A DNA stretch of 64,000 nucleotides from Erwinia phyllosphaerae (GTDB lineage Bacteria > Pseudomonadota > Gammaproteobacteria > Enterobacterales > Enterobacteriaceae). The translations under genes were made by a program, and so were the position numbers. Below, one piece after another: positions 17,759 through 26,832 of this stretch (position 1 is its first letter; each line of letters begins with the position of its first letter). Location of the stretch: assembly GCF_019132875.1 (NCBI RefSeq), contig NZ_JAHSPF010000006.1, positions 124,001 through 188,000 of the forward strand. Direction: 5' to 3'. The notes below the pieces were generated by a model. That model was not told the DNA's origin and made no database searches. It saw nothing but the letters and a program-made list of their open reading frames with translations.

Positions 17759-18734
17759 AAGTCGGTCTCCCGGCATCATCCAGAGGGTAATGACATTTGG
17801 ACTGGCGTCCCGGAATATCACGGAGTTCAGGCTCTTCAACGCGGCAGCGATCGTTAGCGTACGGACAACGCGGATTAAGCAGGCAGCCGTTGGGCCGATC
17901 GTATTTGCCCGGCACCACGCCCGGCAGCGAAGCCAGCCGCGCTTTGTCGGCGGCAAACTCCGGCAGCGCGCGCAGCAATGCCTGCGTATAAGGGTGGCGC
18001 GGCGCTTTGAAGATATCGGCCGCCTTACCGGTCTCTACCACCTGTCCCGCGTACATCACGATAATATGCTGTGCCGCTTCAGCCACCAGCGCCAGATCGT
18101 GGGTGATCAGGATCAGCGCCATATTTTCCTGCCGCTGAAGATCGAGCAGCAGCTCAATGATCTGCGCCTGGATGGTGACATCGAGCGCCGTGGTCGGCTC
18201 ATCCGCAATCAGCAGCTTTGGCCGACAGGCGATAGCCATGGCAATCATCACGCGCTGGCTCATGCCGCCGGAAAGCTGGTGTGGATAAACGTCCAGCCGC
18301 GAGGCCGGATCGGGAATGCCTACCTGGTTCAACAGATCGATAGCCCGCTGGCGGCGCGTGCTTTTATTGCCGCCCTGATGCACCTTGATCGCTTCCATAA
18401 TCTGGTAGCCTACGGTATAGCAAGGATTCAGGCTGGTCATCGGGTCCTGAAAGATCATCGCCACTTCGGAACCCACCAGCTGGCGGCGCTCTTTTTCTGA
18501 AATGCGCTTCAGGTCGCGCTGGTTGAACTCCAGCTTGTCGGCCATCACCTTGCCGGGATAGTCAATCAGCCCCATGATCGCCAGCGAGCTGACCGATTTA
18601 CCGGAGCCGGACTCGCCGACAATACCAACGACCTGGCCCTGCTCAACCTGATAGCTGATGCGGTCTACCGCACGAAACGGTGCCTTCTCGTCGCCGAAAT
18701 GCACCGACAGTTTGTCTACATTTAATAACGCCAT
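17745..18734 (-). CDS. dppD: DppD, dipeptide ABC transporter ATP-binding protein
   Basis: A 329-residue ABC ATPase. Walker A GESGSGKS is near residues 40-47, the signature [15 protein letters not shown] and Walker B LLIADEP follow, and the C-terminal oligopeptide-binding Cys motif ([14 protein letters not shown]) may carry an Fe-S cluster as in related DppD proteins. It is the partner ATPase of DppF. It begins 9 bp after dppC and its end overlaps dppF, so the operon is tightly coupled. Confidence 0.96.
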   Translation of the reverse strand: MALLNVDKLSVHFGDEKAPFRAVDRISYQVEQGQVVGIVGESGSGKSVSSLAIMGLIDYPGKVMADKLEFNQRDLKRISEKERRQLVGSEVAMIFQDPMTSLNPCYTVGYQIMEAIKVHQGGNKSTRRQRAIDLLNQVGIPDPASRLDVYPHQLSGGMSQRVMIAMAIACRPKLLIADEPTTALDVTIQAQIIELLLDLQRQENMALILITHDLALVAEAAQHIIVMYAGQVVETGKAADIFKAPRHPYTQALLRALPEFAADKARLASLPGVVPGKYDRPNGCLLNPRCPYANDRCRVEEPELRDIPGRQSKCHYPLDDAGRPTYATI

Positions 18735-18743
18735 CGCTGCCTC

Positions 18744-19646
18744 TTACTGCTTGAGTTTCGGGTCAAGGGCATCGCGTAAGCCATCGCCCATCAGGTTAAA
18801 TGCCAGTACGGTCAGCAGAATAGCCAGACCCGGAAAGGTCACGACCCACCAGGCACTTTGCGCATACTGCAGCACGTCGGAGAGCATGGTGCCCCACTCC
18901 GGCGTCGGCGGCTGCGCGCCCATTCCCAGAAAACCCAGCGCGGCCATATCAAGGATGGCGTTAGAGAAGCCCAGCGAGGCCTGCACGATTAACGGCGCCA
19001 GGCAGTTGGGCAAAATATTCACGAACATCTGACGAACCGCACCCGCGCCCGCCACGCTGGAAGCGGTCACGTAGTCGCGATTGACTTCGACCAGCACCGC
19101 CGCGCGCGTCAGGCGAATATAGTGCGGCAGCGCCACAAAGGTCAGCGCGATGGAGGCGTTAACGATGGACGGCCCGAAAATCGCCACCAGCACCAGCGCC
19201 AGCAGCAGGCTCGGCAGCGCCAGCATAATATCCACCAGCCGCATGATGACCGCATCGGTGGCGCCGCCGACGTAGCCCGCGATCAGCCCAAAAATCACGC
19301 CAAAGATCAGCGACAGCACCACCACCAGGCAGCCGACCAGCAGCGACAGCCGCGCGCCGTACATCAGACGCGACAGCACATCGCGACCAACGTCGTCGGT
19401 GCCCAGGATATAGTGCCAGCTCCCGCCATCCTGCCAGACCGGCGGATGCAGCAGCGCGTCACGGAACTGCTCGGCAGGCGAATGCGGCGCGATAAAGTTG
19501 GCGAAAATGGCGATAACAAACACCAGAACCACGTAAGCCAGGCCAATTACCGCGCCTTTGTTACGTTTAAAGTAGTGCCAGAACTCCTGGAAAGGGGTCA
19601 TGGGTTTGGGTGCGGCAGGTACGCTGCCCGGATCGACTAAAGACAT
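18744..19646 (-). CDS. dppC: DppC, dipeptide ABC transporter permease
   Basis: A 300-residue inner-membrane permease with six predicted transmembrane helices and a cytosolic N-terminus containing the family PFQEFW segment. The EAA-type loop (DYVTASSVAGAGAVRQM) that contacts the ATPase is visible around residue 200. It forms the channel with DppB. It lies 8 bp after dppB and 9 bp before dppD. Length equals that of E. coli DppC. Confidence 0.96.
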   Translation of the reverse strand: MSLVDPGSVPAAPKPMTPFQEFWHYFKRNKGAVIGLAYVVLVFVIAIFANFIAPHSPAEQFRDALLHPPVWQDGGSWHYILGTDDVGRDVLSRLMYGARLSLLVGCLVVVLSLIFGVIFGLIAGYVGGATDAVIMRLVDIMLALPSLLLALVLVAIFGPSIVNASIALTFVALPHYIRLTRAAVLVEVNRDYVTASSVAGAGAVRQMFVNILPNCLAPLIVQASLGFSNAILDMAALGFLGMGAQPPTPEWGTMLSDVLQYAQSAWWVVTFPGLAILLTVLAFNLMGDGLRDALDPKLKQ

Positions 19647-19654
19647 GCAGCCCC

Positions 19655-20674
19655 CTATTTTCTGTGGCGAATGCGCGGGTTGACCACGCCGTAAAGCACG
19701 TCAACCAGCAGGTTGACCAGAATGATCAAGATCGCCACCATCAGCACGCCGCCCTGCACCACAGGGTAGTCGCGCCGCTGCAGCGCATCGATCAGCCAGC
19801 GGCCAAGGCCGGGCCACGAAAAGATAGTTTCGGTCAGAATGGCACCGGCCAGCATGGTGCCGACCTGCAGGCCAATCACCGTTACCACCGGCAGCATGGC
19901 GTTACGTAACGCATGCACCACTATGACGCGCATCCGCGTCAGCCCTTTGGCGCGCGCGGTGCGAATGTAGTCTTCGCCCAGCACTTCCAGCATGGCTGAA
20001 CGGGTCATACGCACAATCACCGCCAGCGGAATCGTCCCCAGCACGATGGCGGGCAGAAGCATATGCATAACGGCATCTTTAAAGTCGCCCGCTTCGCCCC
20101 ACAGCAAGGTGTCTATCAACATAAAGCCGGTTAGCGGCTTGCTGTCATCCAGGAACACCGTGTCGCCAATACGCCCCGAAACGGGCGTCAGGTTAAGCTG
20201 CACCGATACCAGCATAATCAGCATCATGCCCCACCAGAAAATCGGCATAGAGTAGCCGGTCAGCGAGATGCCGACGGCGGTGTGGTCGAAGATGGATCCG
20301 CGCTTGACCGCTGCCAGCACGCCAACCGGAATGCCAACCGCGACGGCAAAAATCATCGCGCAGATGCCCAGCTCCAGCGTAGCCTTAAAGCGCGGTACAA
20401 ACTCCTGCCAGACGGGAAGACGGCTTTTCAGCGAGATGCCAAGATCGCCATGCAGCACGCCCCAGACGTAAGAAACGTATTGTTGCCACAGCGGTTTATC
20501 CAGCCCCATCTGGGCCAGCAGCTGGGCGTGGCGCTCGGCGGACATGCCGCGCTCACCGGCCATAATCAGTACCGGATCGCCGGGTATCATGTGTACAAAA
20601 GCGAAGGTTAACAGGGTGATGCCAATAAACGTCGGGATGACAAGTCCCAGACGTCGGAGTATGAACTGCAGCAT
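19655..20674 (-). CDS. dppB: DppB, dipeptide ABC transporter permease
   Basis: A 339-residue inner-membrane permease beginning MLQFILRRLGLVIPTFIGIT, the conserved first helix of DppB/OppB proteins. It has six helices, a large periplasmic loop (about residues 30-95), and the EAA loop DYIRTARAKGL near residue 235. It pairs with DppC. It is separated from dppA by 187 bp containing a hairpin, which suits stronger expression of the binding protein than of the membrane part. Confidence 0.96.
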   Translation of the reverse strand: MLQFILRRLGLVIPTFIGITLLTFAFVHMIPGDPVLIMAGERGMSAERHAQLLAQMGLDKPLWQQYVSYVWGVLHGDLGISLKSRLPVWQEFVPRFKATLELGICAMIFAVAVGIPVGVLAAVKRGSIFDHTAVGISLTGYSMPIFWWGMMLIMLVSVQLNLTPVSGRIGDTVFLDDSKPLTGFMLIDTLLWGEAGDFKDAVMHMLLPAIVLGTIPLAVIVRMTRSAMLEVLGEDYIRTARAKGLTRMRVIVVHALRNAMLPVVTVIGLQVGTMLAGAILTETIFSWPGLGRWLIDALQRRDYPVVQGGVLMVAILIILVNLLVDVLYGVVNPRIRHRK

Positions 20675-20835
20675 AATCCGGATTCTCTGTAGGTTCCCGC
20701 AGGCCGTAACCCGGGGGATTATTATTGCTCACATCTTGCGGTCGGGTAATCCCGTCCGCGACGCCGTTATCGCGTCTTGACCATTTTTTGCTTCCGGACG
20801 ACGGGCTGACGAACGCAGCCCACAGGGACGGATAA

Positions 20836-20857
20836 AGCGGCCAGCAAGCTGGCCGCT
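20836..20857 (-). other. Intercistronic hairpin between dppA and dppB
   Basis: A perfect 10-bp inverted repeat (AGCGGCCAGC and complement, 2-nt spacer) lies 4 bp after the dppA stop and is followed on the minus strand by TTATCC. There is no proper T-run, so it more likely protects the dppA message or attenuates weakly than ends transcription. Confidence 0.75.
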
Positions 20858-20861
20858 CCGG

Positions 20862-22469
20862 TTATTCCTGAATATCGACGTTCTCGAAGTGGTGCTTGCC
20901 TAAAGGATCGACCACGTAGCCAGTGACTTTTTTACTGACCGGCTCATACACGGTGGAATGAGCGATAATCAGCGCAGGTGCCTGGTCATGCATCACGACC
21001 TGAGCCTGCTTGTAATATTCAATACGCTTGTTGTGATCGGCTTCGGCACGCGCCGGCTGGATCTGATCCTCAAACGGCTTGTAGCACCAGCGAGAGTAGT
21101 TAGAGCCGTCTTTCGCGGCGGCGCAGCTAAACAGCGTGGCGAAGAAGTTGTCCGGATCGCCATTGTCGCCCGTCCAGCCCATCATCACGGTCTGATGCTC
21201 GCCCGCTTTGGCGCGCTTCAGGTATTCGCCCCACTCGTAGGTGACGATTTTGGCTTTGACGCCGATTTTTGCCCAGTCGGCCTGGATCATTTCCGCCATG
21301 CGGCGAGCGTTCGGGTTATAAGGACGCTGCACCGGCATCGCCCACAGATCGATAGAGAAACCGTCCGCCATACCGGCCTCTTTCAGCAATTCTTTCGCTT
21401 TAGCCGGGTCGTACGGATAGTCCTGCACCGAATCGTTATAGCCCCACATGGTCGGCGGGATCAGGTTTTTCGCTGGCTGCCCTGCGCCCTGGTAAACCGC
21501 ATCAATAATCGCTTTTTTATTGACGGCCAGGGTTAGCGCCTGACGCACCTTGACGTTATCCAGCGGCTTTTTCTCGACGTTGAACGACAGATAGCCGACG
21601 TTTAAGCCCGGCATCTGCATCAGGTTGATATTTTTATCTTCCTTCATGCGCGCGATATCGGCCGGATTAGGGAACGGCATCACCTGGCACTCGCCTTTTT
21701 GCAGCTTGGCGTAGCGCACGGAAGCGTCTGGCGTAATGGAGAAGACCAGGCGATCGATTTTTGGTTTGGTGCCCCAGAACTGATCGAACGCCTTGTACAG
21801 AATGCGGGAATCTTTCTGGTATTGCAGCAGCTGGAACGGTCCGGTGCCGACCGGATTGAGATCGACTTTTTCCGGCGTGCCCGCTTTCAGCATGTTGTCG
21901 GCATATTCAGACGACAGGATCGAGGCAAAATCCATCCCCAAATCGGCCAGGAACGGTGCTTCCGGACGCGTCAGCACAAAGCGCACCGTGTAGTCGTCCA
22001 CCTTTTCGACTTTGCTAATCAGCTTTGGCATATCCATGCCTTCAAAGTACTCATAGCTGCCGCCGGAAACGCCGTGATACTTGTTGTTTTTATCCAGCTG
22101 GCGCTCAAAAGAGAAGACGACGTCATCAGCATTGAAGTCGCGGCTCGGTTTGAAATCTTTGGTGGTTTGCCACTTCACGCCTTTGCGCAGATGGAAGGTA
22201 TAGGTTTTGCCATCGTCGCTGACATCCCATTTTTCTGCCAGGCCTGGCTGAATCTCCGTGGTGCCGATTTTGAATTCTACCAGCCGGTTATAAATTGGCA
22301 CGGAACTGGCATCGTAAGTGGTGCCGGAGGTAAACAGCTGTGGGTTAAAGCCTTCCGGCGAGCCTTCGGAACAATAGACGAGGGTTTTGGCCTGGACGCC
22401 GGCGGCCACGGTCATGGCAATCAGGCTCAGACCCGCCAACAGCGTTTTTTTAGCCAGGGAGTTACGCAT
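20862..22469 (-). CDS. dppA: DppA, periplasmic dipeptide-binding protein
   Basis: A 535-residue SBP family 5 protein with a signal peptide (about residues 1-27, ending VQA). The mature N-terminus [17 protein letters not shown] is the DppA signature, and the C-terminal part keeps the conserved [11 protein letters not shown] ligand-site segment. DppA captures dipeptides and is also the haem-binding receptor in E. coli. It is the first gene of dppABCDF and should be the most strongly expressed. In E. coli dppA is a target of the sRNA GcvB; the leader here was not analysed for that pairing. Confidence 0.97.
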   Translation of the reverse strand: MRNSLAKKTLLAGLSLIAMTVAAGVQAKTLVYCSEGSPEGFNPQLFTSGTTYDASSVPIYNRLVEFKIGTTEIQPGLAEKWDVSDDGKTYTFHLRKGVKWQTTKDFKPSRDFNADDVVFSFERQLDKNNKYHGVSGGSYEYFEGMDMPKLISKVEKVDDYTVRFVLTRPEAPFLADLGMDFASILSSEYADNMLKAGTPEKVDLNPVGTGPFQLLQYQKDSRILYKAFDQFWGTKPKIDRLVFSITPDASVRYAKLQKGECQVMPFPNPADIARMKEDKNINLMQMPGLNVGYLSFNVEKKPLDNVKVRQALTLAVNKKAIIDAVYQGAGQPAKNLIPPTMWGYNDSVQDYPYDPAKAKELLKEAGMADGFSIDLWAMPVQRPYNPNARRMAEMIQADWAKIGVKAKIVTYEWGEYLKRAKAGEHQTVMMGWTGDNGDPDNFFATLFSCAAAKDGSNYSRWCYKPFEDQIQPARAEADHNKRIEYYKQAQVVMHDQAPALIIAHSTVYEPVSKKVTGYVVDPLGKHHFENVDIQE

Positions 22470-23200
22470 GCTTCTGCTCCAGTTGTGATGGTGTGTTGTA
22501 CCTGACGGGCCTGTATTTTTTTATGTTGGCCCGTGCATGTCGCAGACGGTGGCAGCGAGTAAGTTGGCCCGTGCAGGCCGTCTGGCGACGGTAGCGAGTA
22601 GGAAGCGACGGCGCTGAGTGCTATCAGACAAATCCGTATCCTTTCTCGGCTTAGCGATCAATTTGTCAACAGTTGCAGAAAACGTCAATACGGTCGTTGG
22701 CTATTTACACAGAGTATGCGAGGCAGCAGGCAAATATAAAAAATAACCTAAAGCAGGCAATTGCAGCGCATATAATGCGCCATTAACGTCATATGCCGCT
22801 TAAAATGTCGCCGTGGAATTTTTAACCAGTGAAACGCGTTGTAAAAAAACGGCCAAAAAAATTTTCCGTAAGGCTCTTTTTTTAACGATACGCTTTGCTT
22901 ATACCTGCCATCGCAGGCAAAAATTCTGCAATGGCAGAATAAAAAACGTACAGAGGCGGGCTGAAGCGGCAAAGCGAAACGCGACGCGAATTAACGGGGC
23001 GATACAGGACAGACAAGGCTTTTTTACCGCTTTTATCTGTAAAAAAAGGGCAAGGCGAAAAGGCTTAAAAGGTCAGCAACAGCATAATATGCTGACAAAA
23101 ATAGCGATGCCGTTGTGGCCACGTCAGAGGCGCTGAAAAAGGCTGGCTCAGCGCGGCACGCCTGTCGCGCCGTCACACAAACGGTAAAGGCGACCTGCTT
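22470..23200. other. dppA upstream region, no gene seen
   Basis: About 730 bp between dppA and the EmrE-like gene. It should hold the dpp promoter and leader. No tRNA was found, although E. coli has the proline tRNA gene proK at the corresponding dppA-eptB position. Open frames in it are rich in Lys and Arg and lack good ribosome sites. A short direct repeat is listed separately. Confidence 0.5.
22525..22601. repeat. Degenerate 38-bp direct repeat in the dppA leader region
   Basis: Two adjacent copies start at 22525 and 22563. Both begin with GTTGGCCCGTGCA and end with a G-rich stretch closing in AGCGAGTA; the middle differs. The repeat lies 55-130 bp upstream of the dppA start, where it could be in the leader or promoter. 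Confidence 0.65.
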
Positions 23201-23530
23201 TTAATGCGAGACCGAGCGGGAAAGCGTATTGATAACGATCACCCCGATAATGATAAACGCCAGGCCAATCAGGGCGGGCAGATCCAGCCGCTGGCCTTGC
23301 CATAGCCAGGCGACCAGCGAAATCAGCACGATACCGACGCCGGACCAGATAGCATAAGCGATGCCGGTAGGTATATGTTGCAGCGTCAGAGAAAGGCAGT
23401 AAAAAGCAATTCCGTAGCAGAGCAAGGTGCCGAGGCTTGGCCAGAGCCGGGTAAAGCTTTCGGATGTTTTTAATAACGTGGTACCAATCACCTCCGCCAC
23501 GATGGCGATAAAAAGCATGATGTAGTGCAT
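23201..23530 (-). CDS. emrE: EmrE-type small multidrug resistance exporter
   Basis: A 109-residue protein of four transmembrane helices, started at the ATG at 23530 that follows AGGGGAG by eight bases. The essential Glu lies in the first helix (AEVIGTT, Glu13), and the IPTGIAYAIWSGVGIVLISL stretch with the substrate-site Trp is the hallmark of EmrE. SMR proteins export quaternary ammonium compounds and other lipophilic cations against protons as antiparallel dimers. It is a single gene between dppA and eptB. By eye it is closer to EmrE than to the guanidinium exporters (Gdx/SugE). Confidence 0.88.
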   Translation of the reverse strand: MHYIMLFIAIVAEVIGTTLLKTSESFTRLWPSLGTLLCYGIAFYCLSLTLQHIPTGIAYAIWSGVGIVLISLVAWLWQGQRLDLPALIGLAFIIIGVIVINTLSRSVSH

Positions 23531-23663
23531 GTTGACCGCTCCCCTGCTCATCCGGCTAAAAGGCTAATACGCGCGGCATATCTTGCAAGAAAATGCCGAA
23601 GGATTATTGATCCCGCACATAGCTCCTTCTTTTTCTCTGGAAATCGCTGACGCCTGGGACAAT

Positions 23664-23698
23664 AAAAAACCCCCGGCCTGAAGGCTTCGGGGGTTTTT
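23664..23698. terminator. Bidirectional terminator after eptB
   Basis: AAAAACCCCCG and its complement CGGGGGTTTTT flank an 11-nt loop that itself pairs (GCCT/AGGC). A-runs and T-runs on both sides allow function in either direction. It lies 17 bp past the eptB stop and separates eptB from emrE. Confidence 0.93.
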
Positions 23699-23715
23699 AT
23701 CACGCAGCGACAGCG

Positions 23716-25413
23716 TTAAATTTTGCCGCCTGGCGCCGGCGTCTGAGCCGGATCTGCACACCAGTTATTTGCCTGTTTGATCCCACCGTCAGGAGAAGTG
23801 TAGCCCAGGCAGCCCAGGATAGAATCGAACAGCTCAACGTGGCGATGCGTTGTGCCTACGCGCTGCTGCGCCTGTAAACGCTCAAAACGGCTTTTGTTTG
23901 CCGCATCGGCCAGATACTTATCCGAAGCCCAGACGATCATCGGCACGCGAAACTGCTCCGGCGGTGCCATCTGTCGCGGCGTGCCGTGCAGGTGCATATT
24001 CTCGCTGATCGATTCGCCATGATCGGCGGCATAAAAGACGATGGCTTTTTTGTCGCGCAGCCGGTCGAAGACGCTTTCCAGCACCGTATCCGTATAGAGC
24101 ACCGAATTATCAAACGCGTTAATCAGCATCGCCTTGCTGCATTTGTCATCGACGCCCATACATTCAGGCTGATAGCGCGCAAATTCTCGCGGATAGCGCT
24201 GTGAATAAAGGTAGTGAGAACCTTTGGTGTGCAGTACAACCAGATGTTTACCGTTCGGATGGCGATCCAGCGACTTTTGCAGCTCCGGCACCAGCAGCAT
24301 ATCATCCACCGATTTGCCCTGGTTTTGCTTCTCGGAACCAATCTGTTCGCGAAACGCGAAGTTATCCGCATTGGTATTGTTATAGAACCAGACTTCGCTC
24401 TGCATAGCGAAAAGCTCTGAACTAAAGCCCAGCTCTTTCAGTACGGCAAAGACGTTTTGTTCCTTCAGCGTGCGGCCTGGCCCTTCATCGGTGCCGCCTT
24501 CACGGACGAACATACAGCGCAGTGAAAGCTTGGTCGCGGTGTCGCAGGACTCGCCGCGAAACGCCACCAGGTTTTTCTCGTGGGAAAGTTTTGGCGTGGT
24601 GTCGCGGTTATAGCCCAGCAGGCCCATATGGTCCCAGCGGGTAGTTTCGCCAATCACAAACACGACATAGGTATCATCCAGCCCGGCTGGTGCGGTATAG
24701 GTAAATTTCTTTGCCGGATCGAACAGGTCTTTACTGTCCATGGTTTCGTCGTAGCTGGTATAGGCAAACAACCCCAGCGCCGTCAGCCAGTTCGAGGGCA
24801 GATAAGAGTGGGCCACCACGCCGCCGTAGCTTGGCAGATCGATATTAGTCAGCTTTTCATTGATGTTCTGCTGCTTGTCAAAATAGCGAATCGGCAGCCA
24901 GACCAGCGCGACGGCCAGTAGCAGAATGCCTACCGGCTGTAGTCGATGGCCGGGTGTTTTCAGCTGTTCAATCAGCGTCAGGCGCAGCGAGTTGCGCCAG
25001 ATCAGCAGCAGCGGCAGCGCGCTGACCAGCACCATCCACAGCAGAAAATGGTAGCCAATCACCTCTTTCGACAGATCGGTATCGGTGGTCATGACCGACG
25101 CAACGATGCCGTAGCCGATCACCACGTTAAAGAAGCTCATATAATAGCTGGCCGCGACGGAAATCAGCACCAGCGCGGTGGCGGCGATACGCCAGAAAAC
25201 CTTGCCGCCGAGCGACAGCAAGCGCATCAGAAAGAAGGTCAGCAGGACAATAGCGACCACTTCCGCCACGGCGGAAAGCCATTCAGAGATATTGAAATGA
25301 GCAAGAAAAGGATCAAAACGGCGGTAAAAAACTGGAATATTCAGGAAGATACCGATGTAAAACGCCAGCAAAAACGACAGTTTTTGCTGCGTCAGTGATT
25401 TTATATAGTTCAT
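23716..25413 (-). CDS. eptB: EptB, Kdo2-lipid A phosphoethanolamine transferase
   Basis: A 565-residue inner-membrane protein: five transmembrane helices in the first ~175 residues, then a periplasmic sulfatase-like domain. The metal-binding Glu256 lies in the VIGETTRWDHMG motif and the nucleophile Thr294 in DTATKLSLRC, flanked by paired cysteines. EptB adds phosphoethanolamine to the outer Kdo residue of lipopolysaccharide, lowering surface charge and sensitivity to cationic peptides. Near-identical length to the E. coli protein and the same neighbourhood (next to dpp) support the name. In E. coli it is repressed by the sRNA MgrR; not tested here. Confidence 0.94.
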   Translation of the reverse strand: MNYIKSLTQQKLSFLLAFYIGIFLNIPVFYRRFDPFLAHFNISEWLSAVAEVVAIVLLTFFLMRLLSLGGKVFWRIAATALVLISVAASYYMSFFNVVIGYGIVASVMTTDTDLSKEVIGYHFLLWMVLVSALPLLLIWRNSLRLTLIEQLKTPGHRLQPVGILLLAVALVWLPIRYFDKQQNINEKLTNIDLPSYGGVVAHSYLPSNWLTALGLFAYTSYDETMDSKDLFDPAKKFTYTAPAGLDDTYVVFVIGETTRWDHMGLLGYNRDTTPKLSHEKNLVAFRGESCDTATKLSLRCMFVREGGTDEGPGRTLKEQNVFAVLKELGFSSELFAMQSEVWFYNNTNADNFAFREQIGSEKQNQGKSVDDMLLVPELQKSLDRHPNGKHLVVLHTKGSHYLYSQRYPREFARYQPECMGVDDKCSKAMLINAFDNSVLYTDTVLESVFDRLRDKKAIVFYAADHGESISENMHLHGTPRQMAPPEQFRVPMIVWASDKYLADAANKSRFERLQAQQRVGTTHRHVELFDSILGCLGYTSPDGGIKQANNWCADPAQTPAPGGKI

Positions 25414-25724
25414 TAAACCTTTATCCCGGCGTAACTAAAAACAGAGATGAAACGCTAATCAGACCGTACCGTTGCGCCAGAGTTCGGAAAGCAGAGCGAT
25501 TATCACCCGGAGAAACTTTTCCCGGACGATTCTGAAGGACGGAAGCGCCCTCATGCGTAAGCGGCGTAGTTAACCATAACGGCGAAAAAATAGCAGTTCA
25601 ATTGCGCGGGATAAGGTGAAGTAAGGCCAGAAGTGGTGACAGAACCGCAACAGATTTATGCAGGCGTAGAGAGGCAGTTAGCGGGTTTTATAAAGTAGTG
25701 GCGTAGGCCAGCGGTGAGTGAGAG
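25414..25724. other. Region upstream of eptB, no gene seen
   Basis: About 310 bp that should hold the eptB promoter. No reading frame with a ribosome binding site, no RNA-like structure and no repeat was noticed. Confidence 0.5.
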
Positions 25725-25757
25725 AAAAGCGTCCCGCGCCGGCAAGGGCACGGGACG
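25725..25757 (-). terminator. Terminator of ohr
   Basis: An 11-bp stem with one G-T pair (CGTCCCG core) lies 8 bp beyond the ohr stop and is followed on the minus strand by CTTTTCTC. Confidence 0.82.
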
Positions 25758-25764
25758 AACGGGC

Positions 25765-26193
25765 TTAGTTAATGATGTTCAGCGTCACGTCAATGTTGCC
25801 GCGAGTGGCGTTAGAATAAGGACAAACGATATGCGCAGCGTCGACCAGCTTTTTCGCTTCCGCCGCGTCCATGCCTTGCAGATGAATATTCAGCTGGGCT
25901 TCAATACCAAAACCGTTCGGAATTGGGCCGATGCCTACTTCACCTTCGATAAAAGCGTCTTTCGGCATAGTGATTTTGTCGCGACCGGCCACAAATTTCA
26001 TTGCGCCCAGGAAGCAAGCAGAATAACCGGCAGCAAACAGCTGCTCGGGGTTGGTTGCTTCGCCGCCTGCACCGCCCATCTCTTTTGGCACGCCCAGCTT
26101 CACGTCCAGCACGTTATCAGAAGAAGTAGCGCGGCCGTCACGACCACCGGTAGCTTTTGCTTTGGCGCGGTAAACAACTTTTTCTAAAGACAT
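25765..26193 (-). CDS. ohr: Ohr, organic hydroperoxide reductase
   Basis: A 142-residue OsmC/Ohr-fold protein with AAGGAG eight bases before the start. The peroxidatic Cys60 is in [10 protein letters not shown] and the resolving Cys124 in [13 protein letters not shown], the two-Cys pattern of Ohr. It reduces organic and fatty-acid hydroperoxides in the cytosol using lipoylated proteins as electron source. The adjacent MarR-type OhrR gene on the same strand and a palindromic operator upstream are the usual arrangement for peroxide-inducible expression. Confidence 0.94.
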   Translation of the reverse strand: MSLEKVVYRAKAKATGGRDGRATSSDNVLDVKLGVPKEMGGAGGEATNPEQLFAAGYSACFLGAMKFVAGRDKITMPKDAFIEGEVGIGPIPNGFGIEAQLNIHLQGMDAAEAKKLVDAAHIVCPYSNATRGNIDVTLNIIN

Positions 26194-26229
26194 CAGGTGA
26201 CTCCTTTTAAGGATTTATAGTGTCCGCAA

Positions 26230-26249
26230 TTAAATCGCGAACGATTTAA
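26230..26249. promoter_or_regulatory. Probable OhrR operator upstream of ohr
   Basis: A perfect 20-bp palindrome, TTAAATCG-CGAA-CGATTTAA, lies 37-56 bp before the ohr start. On the minus strand a TATAAA-like -10 element sits just downstream of it, so a bound repressor would cover the -35 region. Assignment to OhrR is inference from position and symmetry. A weaker AATTGC/GCAAATT dyad lies upstream of ohrR near 26798-26811. Confidence 0.7.
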
Positions 26250-26281
26250 AATGGTATCAGTAGCTTTAACGATTCCTGTTT

Positions 26282-26301
26282 GGTGGGCATTGCCGCCCAC
26301 C
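26282..26301. other. Hairpin between ohrR and ohr
   Basis: GGTGGGC and its complement GCCCACC flank a 6-nt loop just beyond the ohrR stop. No T-run follows on the minus strand, so it is at best a weak terminator that partly isolates ohrR from ohr. Confidence 0.5.
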
Positions 26302-26310
26302 TGCCCCACG

Positions 26311-26769
26311 CTAGCCGTTAAGGCTATCGCGTAAGGCTTCTAACTCTTTTTTCAGCGCCTGCATCCTGTCGACGTCGCAGGCTGCGGCACAGCTGACCGC
26401 CTGCGGCAGTCCAACCGCTTTATGACGAAGCTCGCGGCCCTGGTCCGTCAGCGTCACTGCGACCTGTCGCTCATCCTTGCGCGAACGCTGCCGATTGACC
26501 AGGCCAGCGGCTTCCAGCCTTTTCAGCAGCGGCGTTAGCGTGGCCGAATCCAGAAACAGACGTTCACCAATATCGGAAACCGTAACGTCATCGCGTTCCC
26601 ACAGCACCAGCATCACCAGATATTGCGGATAGGTGAGATCGAGCTGCGCCAGCAGCTGTCGATAGAGCTTGTGCAGCGCCAGGTTAGCGGAATAGAGCGC
26701 GAAGCAGAGCTGCTGGTCAAGCAGCAGTGGCGATGCCTGCGCTTTTTTGTCATCTTTATCTGTGGTCAT
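26311..26769 (-). CDS. ohrR: OhrR, MarR-family organic peroxide sensor
   Basis: A 152-residue winged-helix MarR protein. The redox-sensing Cys sits in the [15 protein letters not shown] motif (Cys22), at the place of the reactive Cys of known OhrR proteins; further cysteines near residue 126 and 130 could form the disulfide as in two-Cys OhrR. The wing region [18 protein letters not shown] segment is intact. It is expected to repress ohr, and possibly itself, until oxidised by organic peroxide. It lies upstream of ohr on the same strand with a hairpin (26282-26301) between. Confidence 0.9.
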   Translation of the reverse strand: MTTDKDDKKAQASPLLLDQQLCFALYSANLALHKLYRQLLAQLDLTYPQYLVMLVLWERDDVTVSDIGERLFLDSATLTPLLKRLEAAGLVNRQRSRKDERQVAVTLTDQGRELRHKAVGLPQAVSCAAACDVDRMQALKKELEALRDSLNG

Positions 26770-26832
26770 GTCAAAAATATAGATAGCGCACTACATAATT
26801 GCAAGCAAATTTTAACTCTCGGGAGGGGAACG

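Noticed and set aside
22813..23136. 107-residue plus-strand frame between dppA and emrE
   Set aside because: Lys/Arg-rich composition, no Shine-Dalgarno and no recognisable motif; most likely chance in an AT-rich gap.
22470..25764. Expected proline tRNA (proK) near dppA-eptB
   Set aside because: I looked for a cloverleaf and for the E. coli proK sequence in the gaps on both sides of emrE and eptB and saw neither.
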